Below, one piece after another: positions 1-5,579 of a stretch of 7,669 nucleotides of DNA. The stretch comes from Rhodobacter sp. (GTDB taxonomy: Bacteria; Pseudomonadota; Alphaproteobacteria; Rhodobacterales; Rhodobacteraceae): assembly GCA_013824045.1 (NCBI GenBank), contig PNND01000235.1, forward strand, positions 1 to 7,669. Reading direction: 5' to 3'. The notes below the pieces were generated by a model. It was not told the origin of the DNA, ran no database searches, and saw only the letters and a list, made by a program, of their open reading frames with translations. Every line of letters begins with the position of its first letter. The stretch's first letter is position 1. The position numbers and the translations under genes were made by a program.

Positions 1-1
1 G

Positions 2-1519
2 GATGTGTTCCGTGTGTTCGATTCTCTCAACTGGGTTGAAAACATGCGCGTCGCAATGGATGCGGTGCTCGAGTCGAACAAGCTCTGCGAAGGCACGATC
101 TGTTATACCGGCGACGTGCTCGACCCGAACCGCGCCAAGTACGACATCAAGTATTACGTGGACCGCGCCAAAGAGCTGAAATCCGCAGGTGCCCATGTCC
201 TCGGGCTCAAGGATATGGCGGGCCTGATGAAACCCGCCGCCGCCCGCGTCCTGATCAAGGCGCTGAAGCAGGAGATCGGCCTGCCCATCCACTTCCACAC
301 CCATGATACGGCAGGCGGTGGCGTCGCCACCATCATGGCCGCCTGCGATGCGGGCGTAGATGCGGTGGACTCCGCGATGGACGCCTTCTCCGGCGGCACC
401 TCACAACCCTGCCTCGGCGCGATTGTCGAAGCGCTGCGGCATACCGAGCGCGACACGGGCCTCGATATCTCGGCCATCCGGTCGATCTCCAACTACTGGG
501 AACACGTCCGCACCCAGTATGCCGCCTTCGAATCCGGCCTGCCCGCACCCGCCTCCGAGGTCTATCTCCACGAAATGCCGGGGGGGCAATTCACCAACCT
601 CAAGGCGCAGGCCCGCTCGCTGGGGCTCGAAGAGCGCTGGCCCGAAGTGGCGCAGGCCTATGCCGACGCCAACCAGATGTTCGGCGATATCGTCAAGGTG
701 ACCCCGTCCTCCAAGGTCGTGGGCGACATGGCCCTCATGATGGTGGCCCAGGGCCTGACCCGCGCGCAGGTCGAAGACCCCGACACCGAGGTGGCCTTCC
801 CCGAATCTGTCGTGGACATGCTGCGCGGCAATCTCGGCCAGCCCCATGGCGGCTGGCCCGAAGGCATCCTGAAAAAGGTGCTCAAGGGCGAAGCGCCGCT
901 TACCGAACGCCCCGGCAAGACCCTGCCGCCGGTCGATTTCGCCGCCACCCGCGCCTATCTCGAAAAGGAACTGACAGGCTACAAGGTGGATAACGAAGAC
1001 GTAAACGGCTACCTCATGTATCCTAAGGTCTTCCTTGATTACATGGGCCGCCACCGCCTTTACGGCCCCGTCCGCGCCCTGCCCACCAAGACCTTTTTCT
1101 ACGGCATGGAACCGGGCGAAGAGATCACCGCCGAAATCGACCCCGGCAAGAACCTCGAGATCCGCCTGCAGGCCGTGGGCGAAACCACCGAGGATGGCGA
1201 TGTCCGCGTGTTCTTTGAACTCAACGGCCAGCCCCGCGTCGTCCGCATCGCCAACCGCGCGGTGAAGGCCAAAACCGCCGCCCGGCCAAAGGCGCAGGAC
1301 GGCAACCCCGCCCATGTCGGCGCGCCGATGCCGGGCTCCATCGCCTCTGTCGCGGTGACCGTCGGCCAGAAGGTCCGCGCGGGCGATCAGTTGCTGACGA
1401 TCGAGGCGATGAAGATGGAAACCGGCCTGCATGCCGACCGTGAGGCGGTGGTCAAGGCGCTGCATGTCCATGCAGGCAGCCAGATCGATGCCAAAGACCT
1501 GCTGATCGAATTCGAATGA
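2..1519 (+). CDS. pyc: Pyruvate carboxylase, C-terminal part (5' end outside window)
   Basis: Biotin enzyme that carboxylates pyruvate to oxaloacetate in the cytoplasm, the anaplerotic feed of the TCA cycle. The reading frame is open from base 2, so about 505 residues of an enzyme usually near 1150 are visible; the biotin carboxylase domain and early carboxyltransferase domain lie upstream. Numbering from base 2, the visible part opens with the family motif DVFRVFDSLN. Lys70 in LKDMAGLMKP matches the carbamylated metal-site lysine, and His99 and His101 in HFHTHD match the metal ligands. Thr133 in SGGTSQP corresponds to the conserved catalytic threonine. The conserved NQMFGDIVKVTPSSK stretch of the PYC/OADA region follows. 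A biotinyl domain (about residues 437-505) closes the protein, with AMKM at the end; Lys471 (bases 1412-1414) is the biotin site. The stop overlaps the next start (ATGA). Recognition is firm; oxaloacetate decarboxylase alpha is unlikely given the DVFRVFDSLN and NQMFGDIVKV context. Confidence 0.97.
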   Translation, partial: DVFRVFDSLNWVENMRVAMDAVLESNKLCEGTICYTGDVLDPNRAKYDIKYYVDRAKELKSAGAHVLGLKDMAGLMKPAAARVLIKALKQEIGLPIHFHTHDTAGGGVATIMAACDAGVDAVDSAMDAFSGGTSQPCLGAIVEALRHTERDTGLDISAIRSISNYWEHVRTQYAAFESGLPAPASEVYLHEMPGGQFTNLKAQARSLGLEERWPEVAQAYADANQMFGDIVKVTPSSKVVGDMALMMVAQGLTRAQVEDPDTEVAFPESVVDMLRGNLGQPHGGWPEGILKKVLKGEAPLTERPGKTLPPVDFAATRAYLEKELTGYKVDNEDVNGYLMYPKVFLDYMGRHRLYGPVRALPTKTFFYGMEPGEEITAEIDPGKNLEIRLQAVGETTEDGDVRVFFELNGQPRVVRIANRAVKAKTAARPKAQDGNPAHVGAPMPGSIASVAVTVGQKVRAGDQLLTIEAMKMETGLHADREAVVKALHVHAGSQIDAKDLLIEFE

Positions 1520-1896
1520 CACTCGCGATCACCGGATCCTACGCCGCGGCCCTGACCGCGCTTTACCTGCTCCTCTCGCTGCGGGTGATCGCCGTGCGGC
1601 GGTCACAGCGCATCAATCTGGGCGATGGCAATGACCCCGACATGCTGCGCCGGATGCGGGCGCATGGCAACTTTGCCGAATATGTGCCGCTTGGCCTGTT
1701 GCTTTTGCTCATCGCCGAACAGCAGGGCACCGCCGCGCTCTGGTTGCATCTGACTGGCCTTCTCCTTCTGGCCGGTCGCCTCGCACATGGTCTGAACTTC
1801 ACCTACGCGCTGAAAAGCATGCTCTTGCGCACCGGCGGCATGGCGCTGACCTTCGCCTCCCTCATCATCGGCGCGATCCTTGCCTTGCCGCTTTGA
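1516..1896 (+). CDS. MAPEG-family small membrane protein
   Basis: A 126-residue hydrophobic protein with about four membrane segments (roughly residues 5-24, 56-70, 72-90 and 107-125). The conserved block RMRAHGNFAEYVPLG (residues 47-60) carries the Arg, His, Asn and Glu pattern typical of MAPEG proteins (membrane-associated proteins in eicosanoid and glutathione metabolism). A second block, GRLAHG, follows at residues 87-92. Length and topology fit bacterial MAPEG/YecN-like proteins. Eukaryotic members include microsomal glutathione transferases, but the activity of most bacterial ones is unknown, so no substrate is assigned. The ATG overlaps the pyc stop by four bases, which suggests translational coupling; I see no separate strong ribosome site. 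A dyad about 50 bases after the stop may serve as a weak terminator. Family call is good, biochemical role open. Confidence 0.85.
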   Translation: MTLAITGSYAAALTALYLLLSLRVIAVRRSQRINLGDGNDPDMLRRMRAHGNFAEYVPLGLLLLLIAEQQGTAALWLHLTGLLLLAGRLAHGLNFTYALKSMLLRTGGMALTFASLIIGAILALPL

Positions 1897-1943
1897 CTGT
1901 ATGCGCCCTCCCGGAATTTTCGCCCGAGCCTTCGTTTTTCCCC

Positions 1944-1970
1944 TTGCAGCCGCCTGCGGCTGTTTATACA
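1944..1970 (+). promoter_or_regulatory. Candidate promoter of first tRNA-Gly, with internal dyad
   Basis: TTGCAG (1944-1949) and TATACA (1965-1970) are plausible -35 and -10 elements placed just upstream of the tRNA at 1991. The spacer of 15 bases is short; reading the -10 as ATACAT gives 16. The -35 lies at the end of TTTCCCCTTGC (1937-1947), a motif repeated before the second tRNA copy. Between the two elements sits a perfect dyad, CAGCCGC-CT-GCGGCTG (1947-1962), followed by only three T. It could instead be a weak terminator for the pyc-MAPEG unit. Both readings are inference. Confidence 0.4.
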
Positions 1971-1990
1971 TCCTCGCTGGTCCAACCGGC

Positions 1991-2065
1991 GCGGGCGTAG
2001 CTCAGGGGTAGAGCATAACCTTGCCAAGGTTAGGGTCGTGAGTTCGAATCTCATCGCCCGCTCCA
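1991..2065 (+). tRNA. tRNA-Gly (anticodon GCC), first copy
   Basis: A complete cloverleaf. The 7-bp acceptor stem GCGGCG-type pairs perfectly (GCGGGCG at 1991-1997 with CGCCCGC at 2055-2061). The D arm GCTC/GAGC, an anticodon stem TAACC/GGTTA around TTGCCAA with GCC at 2023-2025, and a T arm GTGAG-TTCGAAT-CTCAT follow. The discriminator base is T, as usual for glycine tRNAs, and CCA is encoded at 2063-2065. It reads GGC and GGT codons, which are abundant in this GC-rich genome. The sequence is identical to the copy at 2274-2348 and is followed at once by a strong intrinsic terminator. Confidence 0.98.
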
Positions 2066-2077
2066 GTCGGACCTGCC

Positions 2078-2104
2078 AAAAGGCCGCCCATCGGGCGGCC
2101 TTTT
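2078..2104 (+). terminator. Intrinsic terminator of first tRNA-Gly
   Basis: A perfect 12-bp inverted repeat, AAAAGGCCGCCC (2078-2089) and GGGCGGCCTTTT (2093-2104), around a 3-base loop ATC. The stem is GC-rich with flanking A and T tracts, the classic rho-independent form, and could work in both directions. It starts 12 bases after the tRNA CCA end. Confidence 0.88.
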
Positions 2105-2128
2105 GCATTGCACCACACCATCTGCCTT

Positions 2129-2140
2129 GCGGATATCCGC
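2129..2140. other. 12-bp perfect palindrome between the tRNA copies
   Basis: GCGGATATCCGC reads the same on both strands. It lies 25 bases past the terminator in a gene-free spacer. It could be a binding site for a dimeric regulator or simply chance; nothing else supports a function. Confidence 0.3.
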
Positions 2141-2169
2141 GCCAAACCACACAATTTTTTCAACGGCCA

Positions 2170-2205
2170 AGGCCGCAGCGCGGCCTGATTTTTCGCAGAA
2201 AAATC
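2170..2205. repeat. Two adjacent perfect hairpins (possible terminator or intergenic repeat unit)
   Basis: AGGCCGC-AGC-GCGGCCT (2170-2186) is a perfect 7-bp stem with a 3-base loop. It abuts GATTTTTC-GCA-GAAAAATC (2187-2205), a perfect 8-bp stem with a 3-base loop. A GC-rich stem followed by GATTTTT has the outline of an intrinsic terminator on the + strand. The second, AT-rich stem is not part of a usual terminator, and the pair may be a dispersed intergenic repeat. It lies in the spacer between the tRNA genes, upstream of the candidate second promoter. Confidence 0.5.
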
Positions 2206-2231
2206 GCCCACCTTAGACAGCAACTTTCCCC

Positions 2232-2260
2232 TTGCGTGACCGCCCGCCCCGCACTATCAC
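2232..2260 (+). promoter_or_regulatory. Candidate promoter of second tRNA-Gly
   Basis: TTGCGT (2232-2237) and TATCAC (2255-2260) are 17 bases apart, with the predicted start a few bases before the tRNA at 2274. The -35 overlaps TTTCCCCTTGC (2225-2235), the same 11 bases found before the first copy. The -10 is a weak match, so the call rests mainly on position, spacing and the shared motif. Confidence 0.45.
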
Positions 2261-2273
2261 CCGCCCACGGAGT

Positions 2274-2348
2274 GCGGGCGTAGCTCAGGGGTAGAGCATA
2301 ACCTTGCCAAGGTTAGGGTCGTGAGTTCGAATCTCATCGCCCGCTCCA
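2274..2348 (+). tRNA. tRNA-Gly (anticodon GCC), second copy
   Basis: Identical base for base to the copy at 1991-2065, with anticodon GCC at 2306-2308 and encoded CCA at 2346-2348. The start-to-start distance is 283 bases. The spacer holds a terminator and a candidate second promoter, so the two are probably transcribed separately. Unlike the first copy, it has no GC stem plus T tract directly downstream; only TTTTCAGAAAA follows. An identical neighbour suggests a local duplication kept identical by selection or gene conversion. Confidence 0.98.
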
Positions 2349-2579
2349 GTTTTCAGAAAAAGAAAAGTCGGCAGCGCGATTTCAGGATGCCGCGTCATGC
2401 GGACCCATTCTGCCGGCGGTCAGACTTCGGGCCTGCAGCCATGACATGCGCGCCGGCAATCGGCAATCCATCAATCCTCTCTGACGCGCGTCCGACCCCG
2501 ACCTCGGGCTTGCCTCCCTCCGAACAGGCCATCAGCAAGGCACGGCAACGGCATTCCGCTCCAATCAAGTCACCTGCGC
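2349..2579. other. Gene-free stretch between tRNA-Gly and response regulator
   Basis: About 230 bases with no convincing reading frame, start site or RNA structure on either strand. The right side is the 3' flank of the leftward response regulator, so transcription converges here. I see only short stems: CGGCA/TGCCG at 2369-2373 and 2388-2392, and CCGC/GCGG at 2390-2393 and 2399-2402. There is also a tandem CGGCAAT pair at 2454-2467. None has a T tract. No clear terminator is visible for either converging unit. Confidence 0.5.
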
Positions 2580-3566
2580 CTATTGGAGAATGGCGGAATT
2601 TCGCCCTACCCCACCACCGGGCCCCGCCGTCCGCGGTGCGGTCATGATGCCATCGCCCGCTACCACCTGCATCCGCGCCGCCCGCAACAGGCGTAAGGGC
2701 ACCGCGCCCAGAATGGGGGCCTGCACCGGCATGCCCACCGCGATGTCCGGCGCGGGAATGTCCAGTTCACGATAGGCCGCCCACATCGGCCCACGTGCGC
2801 TTTGCAGCGCCATCTGCAACTCCACCGGGTCCGGCTTGCTGCCCCGATCCAGCACCGAGACGAAGTCCCCCGATCCGGCATAGGCCAGCCGGTACTGCGC
2901 CGCTGGCAGCGCCTCTAGGATCTGTTCCGCCGCCTCAGAGAGGAAGTCATAATAATCCAGTCGCTCCAGATGCCCAAAGGCCCAAAGCGCATTGCGCAGG
3001 CGCAAGCAGATCACCACCGTGCCGGGCAGCCCCGACCAACCAAGTGATACCAGATGGTTCTCCAGCACCAGATAATCGACAACGCCCTCCTCGGCATTCG
3101 GCAGGACCGCATCCTCAAAGCCAAAGCCGAAACTCTGCTGCGCGCGCAGCGAGCCGATCTCGTCCTGCAAGGCGGCCGTCTGCCGCCGCTCCTGCAGGAT
3201 GCGCTCCACCATCGACAGGCGCGCGCCCAGTTCCACGCTTTCCAGCGGCTTGTGCAGGAAATCATTCGCCCCCGCCTCCAGCGCCGCCTTCACCCGGTCC
3301 CGCTCGGTGACCGACGAAATCATGATGATCGGTGTCACCTTATGCGCCGCCGTCGCCCGCAAACCGGCGCACAGTTCCGCCCCGGTCATCCCCGGCATCT
3401 CCAGATCCAGCAGGAACAGGTCGGTCACGATCCGCCCCGCCTGGGCCTCGCGCAGCGCCTGCGTCGGATCGCCGAACGTACCCACCACCTCGACGTCATG
3501 CGCGCGCAGGTATTCCGTCACGATGGCCAGAAAGATCGGGTCGTCATCGACACAGACAATGCGCAT
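2580..3566 (-). CDS. Response regulator: receiver domain plus degenerate GGDEF-like domain
   Basis: A 328-residue cytoplasmic signalling protein. Residues 1-120 form a complete receiver domain: the acidic cluster VDDDP (residues 6-10), phosphoacceptor Asp54 in LLDLEMPGM, Ser84 at the switch position and Lys106 in HKP. A charged, probably coiled linker covers about 117-145. Residues about 165-305 follow the outline of a GGDEF domain, but the signature is SGDF (residues 232-235, context YAGSGDFVSVLD), so diguanylate cyclase activity is not expected. A flexible Gly/Pro tail ends the protein. The start was set at the ATG at 3564-3566 because AAGGAG lies five bases upstream and the protein then begins directly with receiver strand 1; an upstream start would add 14 residues without family support. 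It diverges from the sit operon, and no histidine kinase is in view, so it is an orphan here. The receiver call is firm; the C-terminal call is moderate. Confidence 0.88.
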   Translation of the reverse strand: MRIVCVDDDPIFLAIVTEYLRAHDVEVVGTFGDPTQALREAQAGRIVTDLFLLDLEMPGMTGAELCAGLRATAAHKVTPIIMISSVTERDRVKAALEAGANDFLHKPLESVELGARLSMVERILQERRQTAALQDEIGSLRAQQSFGFGFEDAVLPNAEEGVVDYLVLENHLVSLGWSGLPGTVVICLRLRNALWAFGHLERLDYYDFLSEAAEQILEALPAAQYRLAYAGSGDFVSVLDRGSKPDPVELQMALQSARGPMWAAYRELDIPAPDIAVGMPVQAPILGAVPLRLLRAARMQVVAGDGIMTAPRTAGPGGGVGRNSAILQ

Positions 3567-3571
3567 GGGAA

Positions 3572-3577
3572 CTCCTT
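3572..3577 (-). promoter_or_regulatory. Ribosome binding site of the response regulator
   Basis: CTCCTT on the + strand reads AAGGAG on the coding strand, five bases before the ATG at 3564-3566. It is one of the clearest Shine-Dalgarno sites in the window and decides the start of this gene over the upstream candidate at 3608. Confidence 0.8.
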
Positions 3578-3741
3578 GATCCGCTCCGACAACGACCCGA
3601 TGAACCAAGGGGTCAACCTTTCAACCAGAACGGCAGCAGGGTCCCCCATTAAAGGGCTGCACCACCGCTTTCCTTAAGATTTCTTTCCGAAACAACCCTG
3701 ACGTGCATTTCGGGGGCCAGCTCAGCCAAAAGTCACAAACT

Positions 3742-3784
3742 TGCGAACGCTTCTCATTCCTATTGACTTTGCGAACTATTCTCA
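3742..3784 (+). promoter_or_regulatory. Twin Fur-family-like operator boxes before sitA
   Basis: TTGCGAACNNTTCTCA occurs twice, at 3741-3756 and 3769-3784, 28 bases apart centre to centre; only the two middle bases differ. Each holds an imperfect 7-1-7 inverted repeat (TGCGAAC-N-NTTCTCA, with five of seven positions paired), the layout used by Fur-family repressors. The second box lies between the proposed -35 and -10. Its position before a Mn/Fe uptake operon suggests metal-dependent repression, most likely by Mur or Fur. The regulator identity is inferred. Confidence 0.6.
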
Positions 3785-3792
3785 CATATGTC
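3763..3792 (+). promoter_or_regulatory. Promoter of the sit operon
   Basis: TTGACT (3763-3768) is a five-of-six match to the -35 consensus. The -10 is best read as ATATGT (3786-3791, spacer 17) or TATGTC (3787-3792, spacer 18), both weak. Transcription would start near 3797-3800, leaving a leader of about 55 bases, too short for a typical manganese riboswitch. A weak -10 overlapped by an operator fits a tightly repressed metal-uptake promoter. Confidence 0.55.
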
Positions 3793-3852
3793 TCTGGTAA
3801 TCTTTCCCTACCCCGCATGGTTCAAGATCCAACAGAAAAAGGCCGACACCGC

Positions 3853-4794
3853 ATGATCGACCGCCGTTCCCTTCTGCTGACCTTCTCCCTCGCCCCGCTT
3901 CTCGGCACCCGCGCAATGGCCCAGACGGCCCCCGCATCGGTCGCGGCCACCACCGGGATGATCGCCGACATTGCCCGCCGCCTGACCGGGGGCGATGTCT
4001 CTGCCCTGATGGGCGCAGGGATGGACCCGCACAGCTATCGCCCCACCCGCTCTGATATCCTCGCCCTGTCGCGGGCCGACGTCATCCTCTGGCACGGTCT
4101 GAACCTCGAGGCGCAGTTTAACGATGTGATGGCCGACCTCGCCCGTCAGCGCACCGTCGTCGCCCTCGCCGACAGCCTGCCCCGCGCCGAACTGCTCTCC
4201 GATCCCGAATACACCGATCGCCCCGATCCCCATGTCTGGTTCGATCCGAAACTCTGGGCGGATGTCGTGCGCAATGCCTCGGATGTGCTGGCCACCGCAG
4301 GGTTCGACACTGCCGCCCCGGCCGAGGCGCTGCTTGCAGACATCGCCGCACTCGACACCTATGCACAGCAGGTTCTGGCCACCGTCCCCGAACCCGCGCG
4401 CATGCTTGTCACCGCCCATGACGCCTTCGCCTATTTCGGCCGCGCCTATGGCTGGCAGGTCGAAGGCATTCAGGGCATCTCGACCGAATCCGAGGCGGGC
4501 CTCGCCCGCATCACGGAACTCGTCGATCTTTTGGTCACCCGCAAGATCGGCGCCGTCTTTGTCGAAAGCTCCGTGTCGGACCGCGCGATCCGCGCCCTGA
4601 TCGAAGGCGCCGCAGCACAAGGTCATACCATCACCATCGGGGGTGAGCTATATTCCGATGCGATGGGCCCCGATGGCACCTATGAAGGCACCTATATCGG
4701 CATGATCGACCACAACATCACCACCATCGCCCGCGCCCTCGGCGGCGATGCGCCCGAACGCGGCATGGCCGGCAAACTGAACGCAGGCACCTGA
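3853..4794 (+). CDS. sitA: Periplasmic Mn/Fe-binding protein of an ABC transporter
   Basis: A 313-residue solute-binding protein (cluster A-I, SitA/MntC/PsaA type) that captures a divalent metal in the periplasm and hands it to the SitCD permease. The signal peptide is residues 1-23, ending AMA|QTA; it starts MIDRRSLLL, close to a twin-arginine motif. The four expected metal ligands are visible: His60 in MDPHSYRP, His127 in DPHVWFDP, Glu238 in FVESSV and Asp269 in YSDAMG. The two-His, Glu, Asp set matches the Mn/Fe branch rather than ZnuA, and the His-rich loop of ZnuA is absent. The start at 3853 gives a proper signal peptide, with AAAAAGG about 10 bases upstream; the in-frame ATG at 3817 has no such site and would bury the signal. 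The stop overlaps the sitB start by one base (TGATG). The family is firm; the metal itself is inferred. Confidence 0.93.
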   Translation: MIDRRSLLLTFSLAPLLGTRAMAQTAPASVAATTGMIADIARRLTGGDVSALMGAGMDPHSYRPTRSDILALSRADVILWHGLNLEAQFNDVMADLARQRTVVALADSLPRAELLSDPEYTDRPDPHVWFDPKLWADVVRNASDVLATAGFDTAAPAEALLADIAALDTYAQQVLATVPEPARMLVTAHDAFAYFGRAYGWQVEGIQGISTESEAGLARITELVDLLVTRKIGAVFVESSVSDRAIRALIEGAAAQGHTITIGGELYSDAMGPDGTYEGTYIGMIDHNITTIARALGGDAPERGMAGKLNAGT

Positions 4795-5552
4795 TGGTTG
4801 ACCCCACCCCGATCCCTGTCGCCGAAACAGCGCTTGCCGTCACCGGGCTGACCGTGTCCTACGCGGCCCTGCCCGTGGTCGAAGGGATCAACGCACGCTT
4901 TCCCAAGGGGACGATGACCGCGATCATCGGCCCCAACGGGGCGGGCAAATCCACCCTGCTGAAAGCCGCGCTCGGGCTGGTTCCGGCTGTAGCGGGTGAG
5001 GTGCGCGCCTTCGGTCAGCCGGTCGCCAAGGCGATGCCGCGCATCGCCTATGTCCCGCAACGCGCCGCCGTGGACTGGGAATTTCCCGCCCGCGTGATCG
5101 ACGTCGTCCAGATGGGCCTCTATCGCAAGACCGGCCTTCTGGGCCGCATGACCCCAGCGCTGAAGGCGCAGGCGGTAGATTGCCTTGCCCGCCTCGGCAT
5201 GGCCGATTTCGCCCAGCGCCAGATCGGCGCGCTCTCGGGCGGCCAGCAACAGCGCGTCTTCCTCGCCCGCGCCTTGGCGCAAGAGGCGGACCTGATGATC
5301 CTTGATGAACCCTTCGCCGGCGTCGACGCCGCGACGGAATCCGCCATTATCACCGTCCTCCACGCCCTGCGGGCCGAAGGCAAGACCGTGATCGCCGTGC
5401 ATCATGACCTTGCCACGGTCAGCGCCTATTTCGACCGCGTGCTGCTTCTGAACCGCCGCGTCATCGCCGAAGGTCCCACCACCACCACCTTCCGCCGCGC
5501 CACCGTGGCCGAGGCCTATGGCAACACCCTCCTCACTTCCATCCCGGCCTGA
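4794..5552 (+). CDS. sitB: Metal ABC transporter ATPase subunit
   Basis: A 252-residue cytoplasmic ATPase that powers the metal importer as a dimer beneath the permease. All nucleotide-binding motifs are intact: Walker A GPNGAGKST (residues 46-54), Q-loop Gln89 in YVPQR, signature LSGGQ (147-151), Walker B LMILDE (167-172) and the switch His204 in AVHHDL. The stretch VDWEFPARVIDVVQMG after the Q-loop is typical of the Mn/Zn importer ATPases. The ATG shares its A with the sitA stop, so translation is probably coupled. It could also be called MntB or ZnuC by family naming; the neighbouring binding protein favours Sit/Mnt. Confidence 0.95.
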   Translation: MVDPTPIPVAETALAVTGLTVSYAALPVVEGINARFPKGTMTAIIGPNGAGKSTLLKAALGLVPAVAGEVRAFGQPVAKAMPRIAYVPQRAAVDWEFPARVIDVVQMGLYRKTGLLGRMTPALKAQAVDCLARLGMADFAQRQIGALSGGQQQRVFLARALAQEADLMILDEPFAGVDAATESAIITVLHALRAEGKTVIAVHHDLATVSAYFDRVLLLNRRVIAEGPTTTTFRRATVAEAYGNTLLTSIPA

Positions 5553-5579
5553 TCCCCTGACCCAGCCAGCACCCATAGA

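Noticed and set aside
401..1522. Long open frame (373 codons) on the minus strand
   Set aside because: Exact antisense of pyc and the start of the MAPEG gene. Composition is rich in Gly, His, Asp and Arg with no domain, as expected for the shadow of a GC-rich gene.
2038..2647. Two short frames both beginning MSSNLIARSS
   Set aside because: Both start inside the T arms of the identical tRNA genes, so the shared start is tRNA sequence, not a protein family.
2651..2661. CATCGCCCGCT matching the tRNA-Gly 3' end, as a possible integration scar (att site)
   Set aside because: Only 11 bases, inside the intact response regulator coding sequence. There is no integrase or mobile gene in between, so chance in GC-rich DNA is enough.
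3567..3608. Upstream start for the response regulator, adding 14 residues
   Set aside because: The internal ATG has AAGGAG at ideal spacing and begins exactly with the receiver's first strand; the extension has no family support.
3054..3677. 207-codon + strand frame across the response regulator
   Set aside because: Antisense to an intact receiver domain; the translation is Arg/His/Gln-rich without motifs.
3703..3852. Upstream starts for sitA at 3703 or 3817
   Set aside because: They would run coding sequence through the promoter and operator boxes, or place extra residues before a clear signal peptide.
3797..3852. Manganese riboswitch (yybP-ykoY type) in the sitA leader
   Set aside because: The predicted leader is about 55 bases, too short for that class, and I see no matching stem structure.
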